A stretch of 64,000 nucleotides of DNA from Filobasidium wieringae (taxonomy: Eukaryota > Basidiomycota > Tremellomycetes > Filobasidiales > Filobasidiaceae). Position numbers and translations under genes: made by a program. The notes below the pieces were generated by a model. The model did not search any database and had not been told where the DNA came from. It was given only the letters and a program-made list of their open reading frames with translations. Below, piece after piece: positions 22,133 to 40,351 of this stretch. Where the stretch lies: the NCBI GenBank assembly GCA_001600055.1, contig BCIV01000006.1:496001-560000 (forward strand). The letters run 5' to 3'. Position 1 is the first letter of the stretch; each line of letters opens with the position of its first letter.

Positions 22133-23816
22133 TCAAACGAGCGCAATCTTTTGTCGCTTGACGCCTCCTCTCCAATTCCGTAAACCTCCTCCGTTTTTCT
22201 CCGCTTGAGCACGTTGCAATCTCGCATAAGCAGTCAAGAGATGTGCCGGTAAGAGTGGTAGAGTAGGTGGAGCTTTCCATTGCTCTAAAACCGGTTTCTT
22301 CTGTCCTAGTGACGAAGATCCTTGCGCTTGTTGCTGGGAGGGGGATAGGAGGAGTTTCTCAGTCTCCCCTACATCGCCATCGCCATCGGTCCCCGTTTCT
22401 CGCTTCTCCTCTGTATCGTCATCCACTTGCATAGAACTCGCACCCGCACCCTCTCCCCCTTGCGCATTCTCGTCCTTGCTCAAAGGCGGAAGATCCATCT
22501 CATCCACCCTTTTCACGCCTGCAGCTGCGTCTCTTATTTCCAGAGCGGCCACACACAACGATCGGACCGATTCGAACGCCAAGAATCCGAGCACATCCAT
22601 TACGTCTTCGTTAGGTTTGAGATCTAGGTAGGCAGTGGTGTTCAAGAAATCTCTGAATCGTTTGGCTAGAAGTGGAGAGAGCGATCAACACCTCCTCTCA
22701 AAAGGCGAGTCAAGGGACTTACCTTTTCGATATGTAAATGAGGCTTGTCGGCATTCGGAATAGAATACATATTGTTCTTTGGACATTCTCCTAGTAACCG
22801 AGTCGGCTTCCTAAACAAACGGTAGGCAAAGTGATTATCAACCAAACAGTCCTCCGACATCTAAGTGAACTTCTGAACGTACCCTTAGTCTCTGTAGACT
22901 GTCCTCGTAGGCTTCTAGCTCGTCCTCGTCCTCTTCTTCTTCGACATTGGTAGCTCCTACAGCTCGATTAGGTAGGTTCTTCAGGACTTCAGCAAAAGAT
23001 GTGAGTGGTTCCCAAGGGAGTTTGATCACCTCTTTTCGAGGAGCTTTCTTTTCTGGTCCTATAAATTCAAACCAGGATTAAAATCAATGCATGACATCAA
23101 GCCCGAATCACAATGGTACTGACCGACCAAATCGTCGTCCAAATCCTCAAGCTCAACCTCTGCACCACCCTTAGTCGCACTGCTCTCCTCCTTCCTTGCT
23201 GTCTTCCTGACTTCTTTCCATGACAAATAAGTCCTCAATCTGTTCACTCGAGCTCGATCGTGTCGGATCAGGAAAATCACGTCTTCTATCGTTAAGAATC
23301 GGGCGGAACGGAGATGCGAGATTTGACGAGCTCTTGTGGCCTGATCACGAGGAAGACAGAATTAGGTGTGAATGAATTCAAGAGCAAAATGTCACGTACT
23401 AATTCGATCATTTGTGAACGGACCATGTCTTCTATAAGATTGACACTTTCAGATGCAGGATTCTGGATCTCTCCGAAAACATATACCTAGTTCAGTCAAA
23501 CCGTAATCAGTCCTTCTAGCTCAAGCCCGAACCAAAATGAATGCGGAAACGGGCACACCATCTGAGAAATCTCTGCAGCATATTTATGCTCAACAGGCCC
23601 AGTACTCAGATCTGCCGTACCGGCTCCTGCCTTGCCCAAGACCTTCTTCTTACTGGCTGAACCATCTTGATCTTCTCCACCGGATCCTGCTAACTCTTCA
23701 ACATGATCGGCATCATTCCCTAGCACAGAGGCGTTAGATATCCTTCTTTTCTTGTTGATCTTCTTTGATGGAGAAGGTTTAGGGGCGCCTGGTCGTGGGG
23801 TTTGCATGAGCGACAT
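22133..23816 (-). CDS. SPT3: SAGA complex histone-fold subunit Spt3
   Basis: Spt3 is the histone-fold subunit of SAGA that helps deliver TBP to promoters. The ATG at 23816 gives MSLMQTPRPGAPKPSPSKK, preceding a Lys/Ser-rich leader. The N-terminal Taf13-like fold is pieced from several exons: the VYVFGEIQNPASESVNLIED region, then MVRSQMIEL, ARQISHLRSARFLTIEDVIF, LIRHDRARVNRLRTYLSWKE. The C-terminal Taf11-like half includes VIKLPWEPLTSFAEVLKNLP, MSKEQYVFYSECRQASFTYR and FRDFLNTTAYLDLKPNEDVM, then LGFLAFESVRSLCVAALEI. A longer than usual low-complexity tail follows (GGEGAGASSMQVDDDTEEKR), ending RGGVKRQKIALV at 22133-22135. It is convergent with the cyclophilin gene, 84 bp apart. The assignment is solid, and the tail and leader are lineage-specific. 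Confidence 0.88.
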
Positions 23817-24233
23817 GGTGGTTGGAAGACGAGAAAGTCGTAGATGAAAGGGTCGAGCCTGTATCAATTTCGTTGTTATGGCGTGCTGCTAGCGTATATC
23901 GCCGGCTATACGCAACACATTTTGCGCAGATCCGTCCGTACAGACACAGATCTGAGACTGGGCGCAAACTAGCCGAGCAATAGTGCAAGTAGCAGCAGCA
24001 GGTAACGTCTTAGGATGGGTAGCAGCCATATTCAAGCTTGTGATAACACGGAGCCGAGCGGGTTGTTATTTCCCCCTGAACTAACAGGGGCTCCACCTTC
24101 ACCGCCACTGACACGAGCTAAGTGCGTATATAATAATTTCCACGTCTCCCACTTGCGAATCACCTTACACATTACACACAACCTCTTCACTTCACACACA
24201 CCAGCACACTCATTCAGACACACACAAATCAGT
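23817..24233. promoter_or_regulatory. Divergent promoter SPT3/tail-anchored protein
   Basis: This 417-bp gap lies between divergent starts. The last 80 bp before 24234 are a CA-rich, G-poor leader (repeated CACAC) typical of fungal 5' UTRs. TATATAATAA occurs at 24127-24136, about 100 bp before the ATG, and may be a TATA element for the plus-strand gene. Confidence 0.4.
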
Positions 24234-24898
24234 ATGGGCAGCCCTCCTCAGTACGAACAAATCCCTTCAGACGATGTTCCCGTCTACGAGAGATCAGGCG
24301 ACCTCGAGGCTGGAACAAGCAATGAAAGTGCCGACTCTGTCATCATTACCTACCAGCCAGTATTTCCTCGTCAGGGCAAGACAGAGCATGTTGTGGGACT
24401 TCGTGGGAAAGGCAAGGAGGTGAGCTATGGTTGCAGGCTTTTCCAGACGACGATCAGTACTGATCGATCTTCACCCCTTTATCGATGTCTACAGGAAATG
24501 ACCGCTCTCGTTCACAGATATTTCCCCAGTCTGGCGAACTTCCCCTCGTCTCGTCTAGCTTACGAGATCCCTGTTCAGTCTCACCATCCTATCCCCTCAA
24601 ATCCCGCTGGGCAGCATGGCAACTTCTTGGAATATGCTCGTGTCACCGACGAGGCTTGGGCCGGGTTCGAAAGGACTCCTCCCGCTAGGATCAGGGTTGT
24701 CGTAGTCGACACCGCTGCGGATGTCAAGCAGCGTAAGTCCTCTCTTCTCGTCTATGATTGTCAATTTCGGTATGTGCTCATTCCAGTCAATCAACAATAG
24801 GAAACCGCCGAGGTGCCCTAGCCATCACCGCAGCGGTCTTTGCACCTATTCTCATGTTCTTCCTGATGTTGCTCGTCATCTTCTGCTTTGCCGACTAA
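24234..24898 (+). CDS. Unknown tail-anchored membrane protein
   Basis: I do not recognise the family. The ATG at 24234 gives MGSPPQYEQIPSDDVPVYER. Intron 1 (24420-24494) joins GLRGKGKE to EMTALVHRYFPSLANFPSSR. Intron 2 (about 24735-24800) joins VVVDTAADVKQ to RNRRGALAITAAVFAPILMF, and the protein ends FFLMLLVIFCFAD with the stop at 24896-24898. It has about 174 residues: a soluble N-terminal part and one C-terminal hydrophobic segment flanked by Arg on the cytosolic side, the layout of a tail-anchored protein of ER or mitochondrial outer membrane. The N-terminus (PPQYEQIP, PVYERSGD) is acidic and proline-containing. Splice sites are canonical and frame-preserving, so the gene is very likely real. 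Confidence 0.72.
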
Positions 24899-25254
24899 AC
24901 AAGCAGCACGATCTTGATTCCATCTCTACTCGACATATATACGCGTTGAGCTCTTGTATCCTTTCCTATCGACTCGCTACCTTTTGGCATTGACCTTTAT
25001 TTTGTATGATTGTTGTGCGTGCATACACGAAATATGATACCCCATTCCACCATCCAGCCCTGAAACTATTGTAACTCGAGTTGATTTCTTGCGGGCCAAA
25101 CTGGCTCGGCAATATCTGTTCCCGTTACAACACAGCACAGACTCGATCGACAATCAGTTTAGTTTAGGACAAGGATACAGCACGAAAACTACCATTTACA
25201 AGCTTGCTCGAACACCGTCTTCACATGCGCTCTGCAACTGACCACCTCAGTAAC
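24899..25254. other. Convergent 3' region
   Basis: This is 356 bp between the stop of the tail-anchored gene and the stop of the ABC transporter. It is probably two 3' UTRs, with nothing else recognised. Confidence 0.35.
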
Positions 25255-32371
<7,117 letters not shown>

Positions 32372-32917
32372 TGTTGCGATAGGCTTCACCTGCTAATCGC
32401 GTTACGATGAAGCGATACAGCGTATGACGAACGATTCCAGGGTCGTAACGATTCGCGAGTTCCTTCCTGGTATAGCAGAGTGACTGAATGGGGTGGTTCA
32501 ATGAGGTCTGTGGCAATGGGACGGCCATCGCAAAAATCGCAAGGATCTATTATTATTCGCCTTGACATCTATAAAAGAGCCTAGATATCGATTGCGAATT
32601 TCGGATGAGAGCGATCGCTTACGGCATCAATCGTGAAGCACATGGGTGAAGTGAAACCCGAGGTCGCATTATCATTCGGAGCAGCTGGAGCAGGAGTAAG
32701 CAGAGTCAAGAGGGTGCAGATCGTTAGCAAGGGTCCACGGGGATGGAGCACATCATCGGAATGACTTCCATTTTGTAAACATATCTATACAAGTGCATGA
32801 AGTGTCGGACATGCTGGATATGTGCGGATTCAAGCCATAGGTTTCGGAACATTATAAGTGATCAATGCAATTAGAACTGTAAGATGATGATCCATCGATT
32901 GTTGTCGTCTGCTTGGC
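32372..32917. promoter_or_regulatory. Upstream region of ABC transporter
   Basis: This 546-bp gap lies between two minus-strand genes. It should contain the transporter promoter and the 3' UTR of the acyl-CoA-binding gene. No distinct element is recognised. Confidence 0.35.
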
Positions 32918-33974
32918 TCAATCTCGCAGCAGAGATAGCACTTGTTCGTCCTCTAATGGTTCTGCCAGTTGATAAGGTGTTTGAGCATCGTTGTCCTATT
33001 CGAGGAACCACAAGTTGAGAATTCATCTGTAAGGCCCGGGCAGAGAGAGCTAGGGTACCGACCTCTATCGTCTTGTCCGCACCTTCATGTAGTAGGTGTT
33101 TGATGATAACGGCCTGGCCTCGATCGGCTGCGAAGTGCAACGGAGTCATACCCTGTCATAGTGCCCCTATCAGTCGGATCCTGAAGAACCAAGCCACCTG
33201 AATCCTCACAAACTCATCCTGTCGGTCAAGCGCGAGGGGATCGGATTTCAGAATTTCTTTCAGTCTTTCTAGATCACCTTCTGCCGCCGCATCGTGTATC
33301 GGCTCCACGTCACTACAGTGCCTCGAGTTAGCCTATGCCATGAAAGATACGGGGACAGGCAAGCACTCACTACTGCTCTTCCATTTCATCGCGCGCAAAG
33401 GCACTGACAGCACCTCCCCCAACTCCGCTCCCCGAACTCTTTCCCTCCCCTTTCCATTTATACCCAAGCTCTTTAGCGATCTCCAAGTATCGCTCGCACG
33501 CTTCATCTGCATTCGAACCGTACTTCTCGCCTTGCGTAGACCAAGCGGTCCATTTCGCTTTCGTGGCCGGTAGGGAGAAGAATGATGGGGCGGGGGAATC
33601 ACTGATTGTAAGCACACGACGACATGGTTAGTTCGATATCCTAGCAGATGCGACGATACGCCATGGGACAGGCGGCGATGAAAAGTTGAAACGGACGGCT
33701 GAGGACTAACGGTGACTACTTTGTATATTCCATATATCTACCATAATGAGCCCTTCAACACTTGTGAGAAACGTGCTTGTATAGGCAAGTGAAAGGATGT
33801 GCGCACCTCCAGCTTGATATCGTTAGATAAACTCGCTGCAGCTGGGTTCCCAGAGAGCCAAGCTGCAGCATCCTCAAATTGCGGGTTCAAATCAGACATC
33901 AAGAGCCTCGGTTGGTGCAAAGAATGTAAGGTTAGGTCGTACTGGATACTGGCCGTATGCTCATATGCGGACAT
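32918..33974 (-). CDS. Acyl-CoA-binding protein with ankyrin repeats (ACBD6-like)
   Basis: This protein combines an N-terminal acyl-CoA-binding domain with C-terminal ankyrin repeats, the ACBD6 architecture, which buffers long-chain acyl-CoA. The ACB domain is assembled as NPQFEDAAAWLSGNPAAASL, SNDIKLE, then IYGIYKVVTVSPQPSDSPAP, SFFSLPATKAKWTAWSTQGE and EACERYLEIAKELGYKWKG. The ligand-contact Tyr/Lys (IYGIYK) and Trp (KAKWTAW) are present. Ankyrin repeats follow (EPIHDAAAEGDLERLKEIL, GMTPLHFAADRGQAVIIKHL), and the last exon gives DNDAQTPYQLAEPLEDEQVL with the stop at 32918-32920. Two in-frame starts exist. I chose the ATG at 33974 because it has A at -3. The ATG at 33899 (MSDLNPQFED) has T at -3 but would begin closer to the domain. 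Confidence 0.85.
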
Positions 33975-34298
33975 TATGATGAAGGAGTAACAGCTTGTTT
34001 AGATTGTAGCGATTTGCATCCGCAATATCGATCGAGTTGCGGAATCACCAACACCCGTTGGCTCTGGCATCTTTCACACCACCTCTGAGAGACATATGCT
34101 GCGTGATCTGTGAGGCATGGGCTGAGTAGTATGGCGAGGAGATCTGTTAAGATCAAAATTGAAGTCCCGCAATACAAGGGCAGAAGAGGGTCATTTCAAG
34201 AAGAGCCAACGTATGCAATTTCATTTGACTTGTTTCTTTTACTCTGATACAAAATGCTTGATTCCCATTGTTTTCGTTATTGTTTCTTCAGGGATTCT
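33975..34298. other. Intergenic region between two minus-strand genes
   Basis: This 324-bp gap holds the promoter of the acyl-CoA-binding gene and the 3' UTR of the small hydrophilic gene. No other feature is seen. Confidence 0.35.
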
Positions 34299-34737
34299 CT
34301 ACTCGTGATCCTTTCCGTGAGCGGCAGCTGACTGGGCCTTCGCAGCGTCCTTCTTAGCGATCTCCGCTTGATCCTCTGCGTCGAGCTGGTCGTCGAGGAC
34401 CTTGCCACGGGAAGCATTGGGGTCGGTGGTAGTAGTAGTGGGAAGAGCAGCTGTATCCCAAAAGAAAGGAACGAATAAGATTCGGCTTGATCTTCCCAGT
34501 AACCCAGTATAACGAAAACTCACCGGAACCGCTCTCCAACTGAGCCTGAACCTCTGGGCTCAAAGAGTTCTTGGCCTCGGCAGTGGTCTGAGGGGTGTCA
34601 TGAGATCGCTGATCGCCAGCGGGGGTCTCGTGAACTAGGACATCGGCTGGAAGAGCAAGGAAAGGCGAGGATGCGAATCTGTCAAGACCTTTGCGTCGGA
34701 TTCGAACCAGGGAAGGCAACTCACATTTGCTAGACAT
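34299..34737 (-). CDS. Small hydrophilic protein of unknown function (minus member of divergent pair)
   Basis: I do not recognise a family. The ATG is at 34737. Exon 1 is only 13 nt (MSSK plus one base), followed by a GTGAGT donor and a roughly 85-bp intron. Exon 2 gives SDVLVHETPAGDQRSHDTPQ and TTAEAKNSLSPEVQAQLESG. A second intron (about 34523-34454) leads to AALPTTTTDPNASRGKVLDD and AEDQAEIAKKDAAKAQSAAA, ending HGKDHE. It has about 110 residues, is almost without aromatic residues or Cys, and rich in Ala, Asp, Glu, Lys and Gln: predicted disordered and heat-stable, in the style of stress-induced hydrophilins. That role is inference. It shares a TATA-containing divergent promoter with the 35168 gene, which encodes a similarly small hydrophilic protein. 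Confidence 0.72.
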
Positions 34738-35167
34738 GGTGGCTTTTTCGGGACTGGATTTTGACTGGAAAGGTCTGAAGATTTGTAGAATGTAAGAGTC
34801 AGGATTCGGATGAGTTGAGCTGGATCCAGCTGCTAGCTGTTCGTACTCGAGGTATATAACTCAGCCGGACTCGCTGCTACTCCCAACCGCGCCCGCTCAA
34901 GGTCCAAGGTCCAACATTCAATCGCGAATCGAATCAGCCGACGTCATGCGATTCGTCATCTGACCTCTTAGCTCGGATGCTGGGTGGGAATCGCTCGATC
35001 GGAATCGTCATGCGTTTGGATCGCCTAGTCGGCTTTTGGCTGAGCTGGAGGCCCTAGAGGAGGAAAGTATATAGTAAGATAAAGAAAGTTTGGATCATAA
35101 TCCCAGGATCAACTCAAAGTTTTCTCACTCTGCCAAAACTTACAAAGTCGATTCAAATCTCTTCAAA
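34738..35167. promoter_or_regulatory. Divergent TATA-type promoter of two small hydrophilic protein genes
   Basis: This 430-bp region has a TATATA on each side: 34853-34858 (about 115 bp upstream of the minus-strand ATG) and TATATAG at 35069-35075 (about 95 bp upstream of the plus-strand ATG). Between them lie GACGTCAT at 34940-34947 (CRE/ATF-like bZIP core) and an AAGGTCC direct repeat at 34899-34912. TATA boxes are uncommon in the housekeeping promoters here, which suggests inducible expression. Confidence 0.5.
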
Positions 35168-35615
35168 ATGGCTAAAGGAAACGCTATCGATCCTCAGGAC
35201 CCTACCGTCAACGACCGTGAGCATGCAATTCGTTTCGAGTGCTTACCGACGCAGTCTTCTGACTCGTTTCTTCTCATGAAACAGAGGACTTCAAGAAGAC
35301 CCAGTCTACTATCACTCCTTCCGGTGACAAGCCCGTCCAGCCCAACCCCGCTGATGAGTACTTGAAGGACGCTCCTGCTCACGTAATTATGTAGTCAGAC
35401 ACGTCGGTGACCCCCGCTCATTACTCTTCTAATATTCCCCACAGGGTGCCAATGTTTTGGACCAGAGCCACGACGAGAAGAACGGTCAGGCTCACGATGC
35501 CAAGCACAAGGTGAGTTTTCACTTTCTCCTCGATTCAAAATGTTCCGTTACTGATCGGTTTGCTTTCGTACTTTAGAACCCCCCTGCTGGACACGATGCT
35601 CCCAAGTACACCTAA
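35168..35615 (+). CDS. Small hydrophilic protein of unknown function (plus member of divergent pair)
   Basis: I do not recognise a family. The ATG at 35168 starts MAKGNAIDPQDPTVND. Three introns are removed at canonical sites: 35218-35284 approximately, then 35380-35444, then 35511-35577. The rest reads QDFKKTQSTITPSGDKPVQP, NPADEYLKDAPAHGANVLDQ, SHDEKNGQAHDAKHKNPPAG, HDAPKYT, with the stop at 35613-35615. It has about 84 residues, no hydrophobic segment, no Cys or Trp, and is rich in Asp, Lys, His, Pro, Asn and Gln. This composition fits a disordered stress or desiccation protein, but no motif proves it. The strong context (A-rich leader with AAAATGGC start, TATA box) suggests high expression when induced. 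Confidence 0.72.
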
Positions 35616-36220
35616 CCGGTTGGGTTGGATTGAAAAAACAAAACTGTATCGCTAGTTAATAGTAAACGAAATCATCGGTTCAATAACATGGAGTGCGAAA
35701 TCCAAACACTGCTTCGCCTAGATTTGCACTTTCCGGGGTCATGACGTCGGCACACATACTCTTTTTTGTTCTACAACCACAATGAAGGCATGTTTTATAC
35801 AGAACGTCGCCAGCCTTGCAGGCACAATTCAAAGGAAAATGTAGCCTCGCAGCCTGTGGACTGCACTGACTGACAACAAAAGCAAGGAACAAGGAATGGA
35901 TACAGGTGAAACACGTTCTATAGCTCGAACGACCGCCCTTCTCTTTGTGCGTGTCACGTGAAGAGAGAGTGAATGGCGGATGCAAATGTGTGAACAGGCC
36001 GAGCGAGTTGATAGCGATGATGCGCAATCTCATCATTTCAATCGTCACTCTACAGAACTTACAGCTTCTTTTACTTTGTTACCTGTCATTTCACTACTAC
36101 AGCTACCACACTACTATAGCTACCACGTTATTATACGCAACTGCTTTGATTTATAACATACAGCCCCCTATCCATCCCACCCATACAGTGTTTATCTACA
36201 CACAGGAGAAATACTCACTC
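35616..36220. promoter_or_regulatory. Intergenic region upstream of VWA gene with E-box and shared 24-bp element
   Basis: This 605-bp gap contains TCACGTGA at 35954-35961 (bHLH/Cbf1-type E-box) and CACTACTACAGC followed by ACCACACTACT at 36092-36115. The latter matches 12405-12428 upstream of the glucanase at 23 of 24 positions. The final 60 bp form a G-poor leader. Confidence 0.45.
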
Positions 36221-38706
36221 ATGATGGATTCCGAATACGATTCAGGTAAGCTTCATGCCCCATTGCCTTTCCACCTTGATTATCGGCTCATCTTGATTCT
36301 CCATCATATGTATTCGTCCCCTCCAACGTCTTATCACATTACTTGCCATTCGCAACCACCTTTCTTGATCACTCGATACAGACGAGTGGAACTCTAACAG
36401 GTCTACCCCACCAGTACGCCTCTCCTGGATAGACAGCAAGATCAGAGATCTCTCCGAAGCCCCCGACTACGAGACTGCCTCGGAAGAAGAAGATAGATTA
36501 CAAGAACTCGAATGGCTTAGGATCGAGGATATGACTTCTACCGAATTCATGCTAAGGAGGAGCTATCGGAAAGCAGAGAGAACAGGGGTAGGTAAACCTT
36601 CTAGGCCTTCCTTTGCTGGAGGAGTTTTGGATGGGGATGAGGGTTGGAAGGTTATCGAAGATGGTAGTCCGGGTAGGAAAATGATGTGAGTCGCAACGCC
36701 ACGAACAGAAAAAGAGTACAGATCATGCTCATTGTCTTCAATTCGGTTTTGCAGTGACCTGGTTTTCGTACAAGACGCTACAGGATCGATGGGGTCGTAT
36801 ATCAGTAGTGGTAAGGGCGACTACGGCTATTGCTGCGAAGCGCTTTTCATTTATACCACGCTTGTATCTATCCAGCGACTCGCAATATCGAAACCATCTG
36901 CAACACAATCGTATCCCATGAGAAGATGGAAACGGCTGACGACCTTCGAGTAGGAGTAAGTCAACCTTCCTTCTTGTTAGTCCTTATCATGTCACTGATA
37001 GGTAGGTGGCTATGTCTGGCATAGATCGTCGCTTACCGAGATCACCCAGGCCAAGACAACTCCTATGTCACCAAGACCCTACCTTTCACTTCCTCCATCT
37101 CCTCGCTACATCACTTCCTTGAAAACCTCACAGCAGGTGGAGGGGGTGACGGACCGGAGGCTGTTATTGCAGGGATGGCTGTAGCTCTTGGAGATCTCGA
37201 ATGGAGGAGGAACGCCGCAAAGATGGTAGTAATCATTACGGATGCACCGCCACACGGGATTGGAGAAAGAGGAGATGGATTTGCTAGAGGAGAGCCAGGT
37301 GGATGGGATGGATTGGTGCTCGCTAGGAACATGGCTGCTCGGGGAATCAGTTGTGTAAGTAACAATGAGGTCATTTCGTTATGGGATCGTGAACACTAAG
37401 ATGTCTCGCTCAGTTTGTTGTGGCCTGCGAACCGAATTTATCGAGCTATGATGTGAGTCACCGCACTGACGTGTCCCTAGCTAATTAGAAGAAGCTGACG
37501 CACCGCTTTGACACCACTATAGCGTGCTGTGGAATATTACCAAGCGATCTGTACCATCACGTCGGGACTGATGCTGCCTCTCATGACGGCTGATCTCCTT
37601 ACCAATGCCATCATCGGGAGTGTATTGGAGAATATGGAGATGGAGCAACTTATCAAGGGTGAGCATCTGTTTAGACATTGATGAATGCAAGACGAGCTGA
37701 AGCACACATCTGACTCGATCAGAGGTGGGATCGGAAATCTATGCGAGGATGGAAGGGAAGATTGATGATGAGAGTATTGATTCTATGGCTCGGTAAGTTA
37801 TCCATCATCAAGAGGGCCTCAACATCGGCTGACCTGCGTGACTGACTTCGCTCCAATCGTAGTGAACTACAAAATGCGTTATCAATGCAAGGACGAGTTA
37901 CGAAGAAGATTCAAATTGCCAACATCTACAACGAGACGCCGATATTCCTCGAGAATGTCAAGACCTGGATGACTGCGGAGACGACAGAATTGGCCAAGGG
38001 AAGGATCAAGCCCGTAAGCGATCAACAGGATTGAATGATATCGATGTCTACTCAAGCTGCGTTCGAACAGTTTAAAGGAGATCGCTTCACTGAAGAATAC
38101 CGCAAGTTCAAGGGTCAGGCAGGCCGAAAGTACGGTTATGACCGCTATCTTCCTCCCTTACCCAGCAGATCGAAATCAAGTCCACCAAAAGAATCGACCT
38201 CTCCACCTGCTGTTCGCAGAGTAGTCGGAGGAAGGACTAAGTTCGTACCCTCAGGTCTAGAAGACGACGAGGATGAGATGGACTCCGGATCAGACGCCGA
38301 ACCCGTGGTGAAATCTCCTGTCAGCGCGGATCTCATGGCTTCTTTCAAGCCCTACGATGGTGGCGCAAAGAAGTTGTCCGATGGAGGTGGATTGCTAGCC
38401 AGTCTATCAACAGACTCGAAATCGTCATCCGCTTTCTCTGGGCTAAGGGAGGGAGTCAAGATCCGCAAACGAGGTGGATCAGATGATGAGGATGACTCAG
38501 ACGACGACAGGAAGAAGGCCAACATGGCTCCAGCTGACGATGGAGAGGAAAAACCAGACACCCTTGCTTTTACCAATGACGCGATCAGTCTTGAGCAGGT
38601 AAGTACCGGGCTGTGAGCACAGGGGCAATTGTGCCATACTGATCGAGGTGTCTCTCCTCAGGCTAAACGTATTGCTCTACAATCGATCTGGCGCATGCGC
38701 AAGTAG
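36221..38706 (+). CDS. VWA-domain protein
   Basis: The protein carries a von Willebrand factor A domain with a short N-terminal acidic region and a long Ser/Asp-rich C-terminus. The ATG at 36221 gives MMDSEYDS, spliced to DEWNSNRSTPPVRLSWIDSK. The MIDAS motif is LVFVQDATGSMGSYISS (DxTGS form). After introns come RNIETICNTIVSHEKMETAD, LRVGIVAYRDHPGQDNSYVT, GGDGPEAVIAGMAVALGDLE and KMVVIITDAPPHGIGERGDG, all usual for the vWKA-like fungal group. The C-terminus (FTEEYRKFKGQAGRKYGYDR ... AISLEQAKRIALQSIWRMRK) is conserved-looking, with a low-complexity segment DDEDDSDDDRKKANM between. No alpha-kinase domain follows, unlike Dictyostelium VwkA. At least nine introns are present. Function is unknown. 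The domain call is firm. Confidence 0.85.
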
Positions 38707-38985
38707 AAACCGGTTTCAAAGAGCATTTCCACTCGACTCCACATCGATGGAAGACATCAGACCGCGGACCCCTCTTTCTCACGAACACGACGATCCCGAC
38801 CAAACTTGTCCTTCAGTCCAGAGCGCAACTAATTACCCGGACAAAGAGCAAGAGACAGGAGGTGTCTCGCTAACGAAAAACACTTTAATTGATACTTATG
38901 ACGTGTCGCATGACAGACTCCTTATGTACATCTGACTGTTTGCTTATGATGAATGATGATATCCTCTTTCTTTCAGGAAATGCGT

Positions 38986-39958
38986 TCAGTTGATTTTGGC
39001 TTTTGAGAAATCCATCTCTGGGTGCGAATTCTTGAACTTCTCAATCATGTCCAACTTCTTCTGTTCGTCGGAGGTAGGCTTTCCGAGTTGCTATGAGAAA
39101 TAGCGACAAGTTAGGTATCGGTTTTGACTCAGATCGAACGAGTCTCATTCACCTTTTGCTGGTTGTCGAACTGATTTCACAGAAAGGTAAGCTTGGGTCA
39201 TTGCTCGATCAGGCGCTTGACGTTGGACTCGCCATCATCTTTTCCACCATAGCTCTCGTCTCGGAATCCAGATCGCTCAGCTTTGAGTTCTCCGGCGTGA
39301 TCTTAGTCGTGTCGATCTTAGGGTGATGGCTGAGAACATGAGGCCACCAAGCTGACATTGTCGATCGAGCACTAGAAAGGTTAGTAATGATCAGGGTCAT
39401 CCGACGTAGAACGGCGAAGAAGGGGAAAATTGTGCAAAACTAACGATTTCTCAAGCTCGATTGAGAGGACTCCGTCGTCTGGTACGCACAATTTGTTTAG
39501 GCTTCATAGGCAAGGTGAACCTGCATATAGGTAATCACATACCGATGCTCCAAGTCGAGTCTTCTTCCTTGATCTCACCAAACAGCTCTCCTTCCAAGAT
39601 AGGCTCTGGGGATCCCTTGACCTGGACCTGGCGACAAAACTTACATATAAGCATTTCTAGAGCGTATTTTTGAATGTGTTTTGGACAAACCTTAAGCTTC
39701 TTCGTTCGGATATCCACGACGAGCATCTTAGCTCGAGTGCCTTCAGGTAGGGGAACAGTGACAGAGGTGGAAGTGAGATCCTGAGTCCATTTGTAGGGTA
39801 GAGCTATAGAAAGGATGCAATTTAGGGCGAACCCGAAGCACTATCTCAAGTCTCATTGTAAACTTGCTAGCTTGTTCCTCCTGCTCTCTCTGCTTGGCTT
39901 TCTTGTCAAATGCAGCTCGCTCTTCCATGGACATGTTATCGTACTCTTGGTCAGCCAT
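38986..39958 (-). CDS. nudC: Nuclear movement protein NudC
   Basis: NudC is a p23/Hsp20-like CS-domain co-chaperone linked to dynein and nuclear migration. The ATG at 39958 gives [20 protein letters not shown] and a short charged helix [11 protein letters not shown]. The CS domain follows across introns: [64 protein letters not shown]. The NudC C-terminal signature is in [20 protein letters not shown] and [16 protein letters not shown], then [20 protein letters not shown] ending FSKAKIN with the stop at 38986-38988. The protein lacks the long N-terminal domain of animal NudC, as in other fungi. It faces NDUFA8 across a 393-bp divergent promoter and is convergent with the VWA gene. Confidence 0.9.
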
Positions 39959-40351
39959 ATTTGTTGTCGAACTTTGTCGGTGTCAATGAATTCAGAGTGT
40001 GTTCTTTGTATCAAATACGTTGCGTTTGAGCCTTGAGGAAATGACCTTGAGGAAATGAGGAAATCGAGAATAGCGGATAGCTCATGTAGCTAGTCAAGTG
40101 GAGGTTGTGTGAGTAATTAGATGCTCTCAGTCAAGCAGGTCACGTGCCTGATCATGGATTCCTCGGAAGAGCGTAGACCCGTCGCTCGCTGGAATTGCGC
40201 ATGGCTCATTCGCTGAGATACACAATCACTTGAATACCTCATCCTTTTATCCCCCTTGCATCTCGTTCTCCTCCTCCTCCTGCTGTATTGGACATCCTCC
40301 CCGAGCTAGTCTCATCGATTCTTCAATTCCACAAAAAGCGGCGTTTCTAAA
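39959..40351. promoter_or_regulatory. Divergent promoter NudC/NDUFA8 with E-box
   Basis: This 393-bp gap between divergent starts contains GTCACGTG at 40139-40146, an E-box sharing the TCACGTG core with two other promoters in the window, about 210 bp upstream of the NDUFA8 ATG. A TGACCTTGAGGAAATGAGG-like direct repeat (GAGGAAATGA twice) occurs at about 40035-40058. Confidence 0.45.

Noticed and set aside
34675..34705. GGTTCGAATCC on the minus strand, resembling a tRNA B box
   Set aside because: The flanking bases do not form a T-arm stem and no A box or acceptor stem is present. It falls inside the first intron of the small hydrophilic gene.
36221..38706. VWA protein as an alpha-kinase (VwkA-type)
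   Set aside because: The MIDAS-type VWA domain is clear, but no alpha-kinase catalytic motifs follow. The C-terminus is acidic low complexity plus a short conserved end.
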